IMG/VR virus record: IMGVR_UViG_3300025674_000073
Location: 1-46,844 of that record
From: a virus
Length of the DNA: 46,844 nucleotides
Strand: one strand, 5' to 3'
Shown: positions 40,751-46,844 of the stretch, piece after piece
Position numbering within the stretch: position 1 is the stretch's first letter
How the letters are laid out: the number at the start of each line of letters is the position of its first letter
Notes under the pieces: generated by a model
What the model saw: the letters and a program-made list of their open reading frames with translations, nothing else
The model's database searches: none
What the model was told of the DNA's origin: nothing
Translations under genes and position numbers: made by a program

Positions 40751-40808
40751 TACACTATGTACATTCGTACAATCATATAGTGTAAATCAATTAAACTATA
40801 TTATAGTT
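40751..40808 (+). promoter_or_regulatory. Leader with inverted repeat and palindrome ahead of scaffold gene
   Basis: TACACTAT (40751-40758) and ATAGTGTA (40777-40784) form an 8-bp inverted repeat; inside it GTAC (40759-40762) and GTAC (40767-40770) can pair as an alternative. Ten bases later AACTATA-T-TATAGTT (40794-40808) is a perfect 15-nt palindrome. Both precede AACGGAGATTATAAAATG, the ribosome binding site and start. They could be mRNA stabilising hairpins, an operator, or part of a promoter. No known regulator site is recognised. Confidence 0.45.
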
Positions 40809-40845
40809 CCAAATAACTATACTGAATCCAAACGGAGATTATAAA

Positions 40846-41976
40846 ATGGATGATTTACTAAGAGAAGCTATTGCTGATGCTAAAGCAGTTAGAGAAACTG
40901 CATTAGAGAACGCAAAAATAGCACTTGAAGAAGCATTCACACCACGTTTGCAATCAATGTTGTCAAAGAAAATCCAAGCAGAAATGGAAGATTCTGAAGA
41001 CGGTGAAGAAGTAGAAGAAATGGAAGCACCAGAAGAAGAAGAAATGGAAGCTGAAGAAGGTATGCACGGAGATGCGGAAGAAATGGAAGACGCAGAAGAA
41101 ATGAGAGATGCGGAAGAAATGGAAGACGAAGAAGAAGGTGTACACGAGGAAGAAATGGAAGACGAAGAAGAAGGTGAGATGAGAGAAGAGGAAGAGGAAG
41201 AAGAAGACGAAGTTTCTGAAGAAGAAGAAATAGAAGACGAAGACGACCTTGACCTTGAATCAGTTCTTGCTGAATTAGAAGCAGACCTTACTGAAGAAGA
41301 AGACGCAGATGAAGAAGAAAAAGTTGACGAAGTCGAAGATAAAGACGAAGAAGAAAAAGTTGACGAAAACGATGTATCATCAGAAATCGGCTCAGGAGAC
41401 AACAAAGTGAAACCAGAAGCAAATGACTCATCTAAAACAGGTGCACAAGGCCCAGAAGGTGAAGGTTCTGATAAAGAATCAGGTAAAGAAGACGACAACT
41501 TAGAAGTTGTTGACGATTTAGTTGAATCAGAAGACCTTGACTTAGACGAAGTCTTAAAAGCACTTACAGAAGAAGAAGATGCTGAAGAAGAAGCAGACAA
41601 AGTTGAAGAGCTTCAAGCTGAACTAAAAGAAACAAGAGAAGTAGTTCAGTTTATGAGAGATAAATTAAACGAAGTTAATCTTTTGAACGCTAAATTATTG
41701 TTCTCAAACAAACTATTTAGAGCATACGGATTGAACAACAACCAAAAATTAAAAGTTGTTGAAACTTTTGACAGAACTAAAAACTTAAGAGAAGTTAAAT
41801 TGGTTTACGCTACATTAGCAGAATCATTTAAAAAACCTTCTAAACCTATAAGTGAGTCAGTTTCTAAAGGTTCAAGTTCAAAACCAGTTGCTTCTACAAA
41901 ACCTGCAAAACAGGAAGTATTGTCAGAGGGAGCAGAAATGAAAGCAAGATTCAAAAAATTAGCAAACATACTTTAA
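40846..41976 (+). CDS. 22: Prohead core scaffolding protein, gp22-like
   Basis: The 376-residue protein starts with a helix MDDLLREAIADAKAVRETALENAKI. A very acidic, low-complexity region (about 46-250) follows, built of Glu, Asp and Met repeats such as AEEMEDAEEMRDAEEM. The C-terminal globular part has ELQAELKETREVVQFMRDKL, then LNAKLLFSNKLFRAYGL and VVETFDRTKNLREVKLVYATLAES, which matches gp22-type core proteins of marine T4-like phages. The scaffold is degraded by the prohead protease during maturation; LSE near the C-terminus and ITE-like sites support this. It sits immediately before the capsid gene, as in T4. Confidence 0.85.
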   Translation: MDDLLREAIADAKAVRETALENAKIALEEAFTPRLQSMLSKKIQAEMEDSEDGEEVEEMEAPEEEEMEAEEGMHGDAEEMEDAEEMRDAEEMEDEEEGVHEEEMEDEEEGEMREEEEEEEDEVSEEEEIEDEDDLDLESVLAELEADLTEEEDADEEEKVDEVEDKDEEEKVDENDVSSEIGSGDNKVKPEANDSSKTGAQGPEGEGSDKESGKEDDNLEVVDDLVESEDLDLDEVLKALTEEEDAEEEADKVEELQAELKETREVVQFMRDKLNEVNLLNAKLLFSNKLFRAYGLNNNQKLKVVETFDRTKNLREVKLVYATLAESFKKPSKPISESVSKGSSSKPVASTKPAKQEVLSEGAEMKARFKKLANIL

Positions 41977-41995
41977 TAGTTAGGAGACTAAAAAA

Positions 41996-43645
41996 ATGAG
42001 TAAATTAAACGGAATTGAAAAGTTGATGGACGGATATAATCCACAAAGACAACTTTTAGAACAAACTCGTCAGTTAGTCGATAAATGGGAACCAACTGGT
42101 CTATTAGAAGGTCTTGAAGATGAAACTAAAGTTCACGGAATGGCAGTTCTTCTTGAAAACCAAGCAGGTCAGTTAATCCAAGAGGCTTCCGTAACAGGTG
42201 GTCAAAACGCAGAAGAGTGGAGCGGTGTAGCTTTACCATTAGTTCGTAGAATTTTTGGTGAGTTAGCAGCACAAGACTTTGTTAGTGTTCAACCTATGAA
42301 CCTACCATCAGGTCTTATCTTCTACCTTGACTTCAAATACGGAACAGCACAAACAAACCTACACACAGAAAACTCAGATGTATATGGTAATACATCAGGT
42401 TCAAATGTAGACGCATCAGGCGGTCTATATGGTGCAGGTAAGTTTGGATATTCGATTAATGATGTAAACACTGCAGCATTAACTTTAAGTGATACAATCG
42501 GCGCAAGTAACTTTACAACAGGTTCAGTTTCTTGGGAAGATGTTGATTTTGAACCATCACTATCAGAATCAGTAGCACTTGGTAATGCAGCAGACGATGG
42601 ATTAGTAAAAATTAATGTTTCTACTACATCTATGACTAACCCAGACACAGATGGTGTTAGAGCATTTGCACTTTCAGGTTCAGCGGGAGAATTCGATGAA
42701 TACTTCCCTGCATACACAAGTGTAAGTGGAACAACTATTTCTTTCATCGCAAAGAAATCAGTAGCAACAGCACCATTAACAGCATCAGTTGCTTACCACA
42801 AACAACCAGCAACAGATTACAGCAGAACAGACTTTGAAGCAACAGCTGCACAAGTCGATGCTAACCCAGAAACAGATATCGACATTCCAGAATTAGATAT
42901 CGCATTAAAGAGTATTCCAATCATTGCGAAAACTCGTAAGTTAAAAGCAGTCTGGACTCCAGAACTTGCACAAGACTTAAATGCATATCATTCAGTTGAC
43001 GCAGAAGCAGAATTAACATCTCTACTTTCTGAGTACATTTCTATGGAAATTGACTTAGAAATTCTTGATATGTTGATGAACAACGCTTCAGCAAAAACAG
43101 AAAGATGGAGTGCGAGACCAGGATATGAATATGATTCAGCAACATCATTGTTTGCACAATCATCAGGTGAATCAAATGCATACACTAAAGGTACTTGGTT
43201 CCAAACACTTGGAAACAAAATCCAAAGCGTAAGTAATGCAATTCATCAGAAAACACTAAGAGGTGGAGCAAACTTCATCGTTGTTTCTCCAGAAACAGCT
43301 ACAATCTTAGAGTCAATTCCTGGATATGCTACATCAGCAGACGGTGACGCAACAACAAACCAGTTTGCTATGGGTGTTCAAAAAGTAGGTGCAATTAACA
43401 ACAGATACACAGTTTATAAGAACCCTTACATGCTTGAAAACCAAATCTTAGTTGGTTTTAGAGGTGCTAACTTCTTAGAAACAGGTGCGGTTTACGCTCC
43501 ATATGTACCGTTAATTATGACACCGCTTGTATACGACCCTAAAAACTTTACACCACGTAAAGGGGTAATGACAAGATACGCGAAGAAGATGGTAAGGCCT
43601 GAGTTCTACGGTAAAGTCATAGTAGCAGATGTAAATTATGTTTAA
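41996..43645 (+). CDS. 23: Major capsid protein, gp23-like
   Basis: The 549-residue product has the T4 gp23 layout. The N-terminal 63 residues end GQLIQE before ASVTGGQ, an (I/L)xE cleavage site at nearly the same position as in T4 (after Glu65). The HK97-fold core follows with VALPLVRRIFGELAAQDFVSVQPMNLPSG. Later conserved parts are IPIIAKTRKLKAVWTPELAQDLNAYHSVDAEAEL, FIVVSPETATILESIPGY and the end PYVPLIMTPLVYDPKNFTPRKGVMTRYAKK. A Ser/Thr/Gly-rich stretch at about 120-260 is variable. The ribosome binding site is TTAGGAG. A strong terminator follows. Confidence 0.95.
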   Translation: MSKLNGIEKLMDGYNPQRQLLEQTRQLVDKWEPTGLLEGLEDETKVHGMAVLLENQAGQLIQEASVTGGQNAEEWSGVALPLVRRIFGELAAQDFVSVQPMNLPSGLIFYLDFKYGTAQTNLHTENSDVYGNTSGSNVDASGGLYGAGKFGYSINDVNTAALTLSDTIGASNFTTGSVSWEDVDFEPSLSESVALGNAADDGLVKINVSTTSMTNPDTDGVRAFALSGSAGEFDEYFPAYTSVSGTTISFIAKKSVATAPLTASVAYHKQPATDYSRTDFEATAAQVDANPETDIDIPELDIALKSIPIIAKTRKLKAVWTPELAQDLNAYHSVDAEAELTSLLSEYISMEIDLEILDMLMNNASAKTERWSARPGYEYDSATSLFAQSSGESNAYTKGTWFQTLGNKIQSVSNAIHQKTLRGGANFIVVSPETATILESIPGYATSADGDATTNQFAMGVQKVGAINNRYTVYKNPYMLENQILVGFRGANFLETGAVYAPYVPLIMTPLVYDPKNFTPRKGVMTRYAKKMVRPEFYGKVIVADVNYV

Positions 43646-43686
43646 TGGAAATTAACTAATTAATTTTAGATAGTTAACATTACTAA

Positions 43687-43719
43687 TTGACAAATAAGAG
43701 GTTAATTTGACAAATAAGA
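43687..43719 (+). repeat. Tandem 13-bp direct repeat before the terminator
   Basis: TTGACAAATAAGA occurs at 43687-43699 and again at 43707-43719, a 20-bp period, in the gap after the capsid gene. The second copy runs into the terminator stem. TTGACA resembles a sigma70 -35 box, but no matching -10 box is found at the proper distance. It could be a protein-binding site or a remnant of duplication linked with arrival of the homing endonuclease gene. Confidence 0.6.
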
Positions 43720-43750
43720 AAAACCCCCGATTTCGGTCGGGGGTTTTTTC
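43718..43750 (+). terminator. Strong intrinsic terminator after the major capsid gene
   Basis: CCCCCGA (43724-43730) pairs with TCGGGGG (43737-43743) around a TTTCGG loop, extended by A-tract/T-tract pairing and ending in six T residues. It is the most GC-rich hairpin in this AT-rich window. It should end the scaffold-capsid transcript and insulate it from the endonuclease gene. Confidence 0.93.
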
Positions 43751-43839
43751 ATACCTATATTATTATTTCCTTTAACCAATTATTACACTATAATATAAAA
43801 AAAATATTTGTAAAAGTCAAGTATTTTTTCAGTTTTCTT

Positions 43840-43847
43840 ATATTTAT
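43840..43847 (+). promoter_or_regulatory. Candidate promoter of the homing endonuclease gene
   Basis: CTTATATTTATTTC contains the ATATTTAT octamer. It lies after the strong terminator and 16 nt before the endonuclease ATG, with AAGGGGAG (43852-43859) as ribosome binding site. The 43750-43839 stretch before it is a plain AT-rich spacer in which I see no gene. The close distance would leave an extremely short leader. Confidence 0.4.
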
Positions 43848-43863
43848 TTCTAAGGGGAGTTTT

Positions 43864-44433
43864 ATGGAAACACATATTATATATAAAATAACAAGTCCGA
43901 GTGGAAAATCATATATCGGAAGAACAAATGACTTCGATAGGAGAATGAGGGAACATAAGTCATCTGCCAAAAATAAACCACAATTCACATTACATAAAGC
44001 GATAAACAAATATGGTTGGGATAATTTGGTTATAGAGAAGATTGGTGAAACAACTGATGTTGATACTGCTATTATTATGGAAGAAACATTAATCCAAAAG
44101 CACGATAGTGTAGGAAATGGATATAACGATACATATGGTGGTGGTGGACATAGTTTATGGAAAGATAACCCAGAATTATTAAGTAAGATGAAAGACTCAC
44201 TTAAAGAAGCATATAAAAATGGGTATGTAAATCCTATGACAGGTAAAAAACACTCAGACGAAACAATTCAAAAACAAAAACAAAAAGCAAAAGGTCGTTT
44301 TTCGTTACCTTGGTATATTGATAGAAATGGTAAAAAAGAAGGTACAAGATTGTATGAAGAACGAAGACAATTTCTAAAAAACAGAAATTTGAAAAAAGAT
44401 AAATACGGACGATTTATTTCTAAAACTTCTTAA
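43864..44433 (+). CDS. GIY-YIG homing endonuclease with NUMOD3-type motif
   Basis: The 189-residue protein opens HIIYKITSPSGKSYIGRTNDFDRRMREHK. This is the GIY-YIG nuclease motif (here IIY and YIG) with the catalytic Arg in the following helix and a later Glu in MEETLIQKHD as metal ligand. GYNDTYGGGG is typical of phage members. NPMTGKKHSDETIQKQKQKAKG is a NUMOD3-like DNA-binding repeat, followed by a basic C-terminus. T4 Seg and related enzymes are free-standing genes of this type. It has its own terminator, promoter candidate and ribosome binding site, and its target is probably near the capsid gene of related phages. Confidence 0.92.
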   Translation: METHIIYKITSPSGKSYIGRTNDFDRRMREHKSSAKNKPQFTLHKAINKYGWDNLVIEKIGETTDVDTAIIMEETLIQKHDSVGNGYNDTYGGGGHSLWKDNPELLSKMKDSLKEAYKNGYVNPMTGKKHSDETIQKQKQKAKGRFSLPWYIDRNGKKEGTRLYEERRQFLKNRNLKKDKYGRFISKTS

Positions 44434-44437
44434 ACTG

Positions 44438-44456
44438 ATATTTATTATTGATAAAA
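44438..44456 (+). promoter_or_regulatory. Candidate late promoter, copy shared with 31530-31548
   Basis: ATATTTATTATTGATAAAA lies just after the endonuclease stop and 46 nt before the ATG at 44484; the identical 19-mer precedes the gene at 31574 by 44 nt. The bases on either side differ, so it is not simply a longer duplication. A promoter recognised by a phage or host factor fits the spacing. The ribosome binding site between it and the ATG is AAGGA. Confidence 0.5.
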
Positions 44457-44483
44457 TACATTTCATAAAATAAGGATTTTTCT

Positions 44484-44894
44484 ATGGCAGCAGGAATATA
44501 CAATTTCAGAATCGAACAAGGGGCAACCACAGATTTTGAAATAGTTTACAAAGATTCAAACGGAACACCAGTTGATTTAACAGGTTATACCGCAAGAATG
44601 GATTTAAGACAAGAAGCAGGAGCATCAACATCATATTTAACTTTATCATCAAGCCTTGGCCCGTGTGGAACAGGATTGAATATGAGTGGTTCAGGTGGAT
44701 TATCCGCATCAAAACCATTAACATCAGGTAGTATTGGAATATACATTAGTCATACTTCTTCAAGTGCATTAAATTTTACAGACGCTTTTTATGATTTAGA
44801 AGTAGTGTCTGGTAGTGGTAATTGTGCCGTAGTGACAAGATTAATACAAGGAAAAGTAACTTTATCTAAAGAAATCACAACAGGCAGTTATTAG
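44484..44894 (+). CDS. Small beta-rich virion protein (tail/fibre-associated)
   Basis: The 136-residue product begins IYNFRIEQGATTDFEIVYKDSNGTPVDLTGYTARMDLRQ. This resembles the N-terminal beta-sandwich shared by phage baseplate or fibre-associated proteins of the BppU type ('i.qG.tf.....d..g.p.dltg.t......r'). The rest is Ser-, Gly- and Thr-rich with FYDLEVVSGSGN and a closing ITTGSY. It likely sits at the base of the fibre encoded by the following gene, 10 nt downstream. The exact position in the virion cannot be told. Confidence 0.6.
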   Translation: MAAGIYNFRIEQGATTDFEIVYKDSNGTPVDLTGYTARMDLRQEAGASTSYLTLSSSLGPCGTGLNMSGSGGLSASKPLTSGSIGIYISHTSSSALNFTDAFYDLEVVSGSGNCAVVTRLIQGKVTLSKEITTGSY

Positions 44895-44904
44895 GAGTTT
44901 TTAA

Positions 44905-46844
44905 ATGGCCATAACCATTAAACCAGATTCACCACTCAATGTAACCACAACCGAAGATAATAAAACGATTCAAATTAATAAATCTGATAATTCGGTAAAT
45001 CTTACTACGGAAACAACATCAGTTGTTAGTGTTACTGCTCGAGGACCACAAGGTCAAAAAGGAGATACAGGTGAAGCCGGTGCACAAGGTGTACAAGGTA
45101 TAAGTGCATTTAGTGGTAGTGCAGAAAGTTCTTCTATATCGACAAGATTAACCACAGTAGAATCAGAACTCGGTAATACTTTAATCAGTAGTAGTGCTCA
45201 AATCGCATCAGACATTAGTGGTTCTTTTACAAATTTAAGTAGTTCTTTATCGATTCGTTTAACCACGGACGAAACCAACATTACAAATTTACAAACCGAT
45301 AGTGGAAGTTTTTCAACAAGACTAACAACAGCAGAACAAGAATTAGAAAATACATTAGTCAGTAGTTCCGCTGCAATTGACCACGACCAAACTACTAATT
45401 TTGTTGCAAATGAACATATAGACCATTCATCAGTTACATTGACCGCCGGAGATGGTTTATCGGGTGGTGGTGATATCACCACTAATAGAAGTTTTGCAGT
45501 TGATGCTACGGTATTAAGAACAACCGGTAATAATGTTATTAGTTCATCTGCTCAGATTTCATCTGATATATCTGGTTCTTTTACAAATTTAAGTAGTTCT
45601 TTATCTACAAGACTAACTACTGATGAAACCAATATTACAAATTTACAAACAGATAGTGGAAGTTTCTCAACCAGAATCACAACAGAAGAAACAAATGTAG
45701 ATAATTTACAAACCGATAGTGGTAGTATATCTACAAGATTAACCACATTGGAGGGAATTGATTTTATATCAAGTTCTGCTCAAATATCATCAGATATATC
45801 TGGTTCATTTACAGAAGCAAGTGCGAGTTTTTCAACAAGAATCACAACCGCAGAAACTGAATTAGAAAATACTTTAATCAGTAGTAGTGCACAAGTTGAT
45901 TTATCACAAGCAACTGGAACTGCAGCAAATGCAACAAATGCAGTAAATGCAGATAACATAGCATTGTCTTCCGACAATACAAACACCAATAGATATGTTC
46001 CGTTTACATCAACGGCAGACGGAGATGGTGAATTACGAACTGATGCTGGACTTCTATATAATCCAAACACCAACACTATAACAACCACTACTTTTAATGG
46101 TGATTTATCAGGTAATGCAACCACAGCTACAAATGTAGCATTTAGTGGAATCACCGGTAAACCTACTTTACTTAGTGGCTCGGCACAAATCGCATCAGAC
46201 ATTAGTGGTTCTTTTGTTCAACCAAGTTCAAGTTTTTCAACTCGTGTAACAACCTTAGAAACTGACTTGTCTACGGAACAAACTAATATTGATAATTTAC
46301 AAACTGATAGTGGTAGTTTTTCAACTCGTATCACTAATGCAGAAACTGAATTATCCAACACACTAATAAGTTCTTCTGCACAAATCGCATCCGATATATC
46401 AGGTAGTTTTGTTCAACCAAGTTCAAGTTTTTCAACTCGTGTAACAACTTTAGAGGGAATACCATTTATATCAAGTTCAGCACAAATTGCATCTGATATT
46501 AGTGGTTCATTCACTGCCGGAACAGGTGTAACAATATCATCTGGTGAGATTTCAATCGGACAAGATGTCGGTACAACTGCAAATGTAGATTTCGGAAGTG
46601 TAACGACAACCGGTAATGTAAGTGTTGGTGGTAATTTAGATGTTTCAGGAACAACTACATCAATAGACTCCGCAACTCTAAATATCGGAGATAAAAACAT
46701 TACAATCGGTAGTGGTAGCACAACTTCCGTTCAATTAGATGGAGGTGGTATAGATTTTGGTTTAGGTGGAACCATAGCAAATCTAAGATATCAGCACTCA
46801 ACAACATCAATCACATCAAGTGTAGATTTTAGAGCACCAAATTT
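44905..46844 (+). CDS. Repetitive fibre-like structural protein, 3' end outside the window
   Basis: The frame is open from the ATG at 44905 to the last base (646 codons). It is preceded by TTAGGAG. Residues 47-65 are collagen-like Gly-x-y triplets. The following region repeats units built of STRLTT(D/A/V)E, NLQTDSGSFSTR and SSSAQIASDISGSF; the SSSAQ-type element starts near residues 93, 213, 288, 324, 423, 487 and 522. Between them lies a GDGLSGGGDITTNRSF beta segment. The late part is Thr/Gly-rich, like fibre shaft domains. Such proteins form trimeric fibres or whiskers that contact the host. The receptor-binding C-terminus and any chaperone domain are not in the window. Confidence 0.82.
   Translation, partial: MAITIKPDSPLNVTTTEDNKTIQINKSDNSVNLTTETTSVVSVTARGPQGQKGDTGEAGAQGVQGISAFSGSAESSSISTRLTTVESELGNTLISSSAQIASDISGSFTNLSSSLSIRLTTDETNITNLQTDSGSFSTRLTTAEQELENTLVSSSAAIDHDQTTNFVANEHIDHSSVTLTAGDGLSGGGDITTNRSFAVDATVLRTTGNNVISSSAQISSDISGSFTNLSSSLSTRLTTDETNITNLQTDSGSFSTRITTEETNVDNLQTDSGSISTRLTTLEGIDFISSSAQISSDISGSFTEASASFSTRITTAETELENTLISSSAQVDLSQATGTAANATNAVNADNIALSSDNTNTNRYVPFTSTADGDGELRTDAGLLYNPNTNTITTTTFNGDLSGNATTATNVAFSGITGKPTLLSGSAQIASDISGSFVQPSSSFSTRVTTLETDLSTEQTNIDNLQTDSGSFSTRITNAETELSNTLISSSAQIASDISGSFVQPSSSFSTRVTTLEGIPFISSSAQIASDISGSFTAGTGVTISSGEISIGQDVGTTANVDFGSVTTTGNVSVGGNLDVSGTTTSIDSATLNIGDKNITIGSGSTTSVQLDGGGIDFGLGGTIANLRYQHSTTSITSSVDFRAPN

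Noticed and set aside
40839-41600. Long Ser-rich frame on the - strand opposite the scaffold gene
   Set aside because: It is the shadow of GAA/GAC-rich codons of the acidic gp22-like protein: TTC/TCT on the other strand reads as Ser. The composition is not that of a real protein, and there is no ribosome binding site context.
42322-42747. - strand frame of 141 residues opposite the capsid gene
   Set aside because: The capsid protein on the + strand is certain here, and the antisense frame has no start context or recognisable motif.
43687-43719. TTGACA copies as a sigma70 promoter
   Set aside because: No TATAAT-like box lies about 17 nt downstream; the terminator stem occupies that region.
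45198-46721. Several - strand frames opposite the fibre gene
   Set aside because: They share repeated Val/Leu/Ser-rich strings that mirror the repeats of the + strand fibre protein. The + strand frame is open throughout with a strong ribosome binding site.
44905-46844. Repeats considered as a CRISPR array
   Set aside because: The repeats are in frame, coding, imperfect and of varied spacing, with no unique spacers. They encode fibre modules.
1-46844. tRNA or rRNA genes
   Set aside because: No cloverleaf-like GC-rich stretch or rRNA segment was noticed in the few gaps by eye; a dedicated scan was not possible.

Overview
The window looks like part of the genome of an uncultured, AT-rich marine tailed phage of the T4 superfamily (contractile-tail head module). 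Every gene I can support is on the + strand, most neighbours overlap or abut (ATGA or TAATG junctions), and a T4-style head set is recognisable: large terminase (gp17-like, 28056-29624), portal (gp20-like, 29637-31508), prohead protease (gp21-like, 33635-34258), acidic prohead core/scaffold (gp22-like, 40846-41976) and major capsid protein (gp23-like, 41996-43645). Genes for tail sheath, tail tube and neck are absent from this window. The host cannot be read directly. Low G+C, many AGGAG/GGAG ribosome binding sites and a phage-encoded ribosomal protein bS21 fit a marine bacterium.

Region 1 (1-20890) is one unbroken train of about 28 genes with almost no intergenic DNA. It encodes surface-glycan chemistry: a NeuB-like nonulosonate synthase, a NeuA-like CMP-sugar transferase, a sugar-1-phosphate nucleotidyltransferase, two HAD phosphatases, a HisC-type aminotransferase, a D-2-hydroxyacid dehydrogenase, a radical SAM/SPASM enzyme, two methyltransferase-like proteins, a sulfotransferase-like protein, several glycosyltransferases, three proteins with a ParB/sulfiredoxin-like GxHR-type motif, and seven divergent SGNH/GDSL-type proteins spaced through the cluster. 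The likely product is a complex acidic, acylated sugar placed on a cell-surface or virion glycan. That purpose is inference.

Region 2 (20883-28056) holds a tiny basic protein, a P-loop kinase, a GH108-type endolysin, several small Lys-rich proteins, a 987-residue protein joining a cytidylyltransferase-like domain to a polynucleotide-ligase-like domain, a zinc-ribbon protein, a coiled-coil protein and a membrane protein. Region 3 (28056-43645) is the packaging and head-assembly module. Between the protease and the scaffold lie about nine small or modular proteins, followed by bS21 and a terminator. Region 4 (43646-46844) has a strong terminator, a GIY-YIG homing endonuclease, a small beta-rich structural protein and a repetitive fibre-like protein that runs off the window.

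The most striking pattern is a recurrent N-terminal peptide of the type M(I)KLxxLLxE on proteins of regions 2 and 3, together with internal ES(V/I)NE motifs. These resemble T4 capsid-targeting sequences and (I/L)xE cleavage sites of the gp21 protease, and the major capsid protein has such a site (IQE, residues 61-63) at the expected place. This suggests a large set of proteins, including a 790-residue modular polyprotein and the nucleotidyltransferase-ligase, that is packed into the prohead and cut into pieces.

A recurring ATATTTAT motif lies in most of the few intergenic gaps, and two copies share an identical 19-nt core at 44 and 46 nt before the start codon. These are candidate late promoters.
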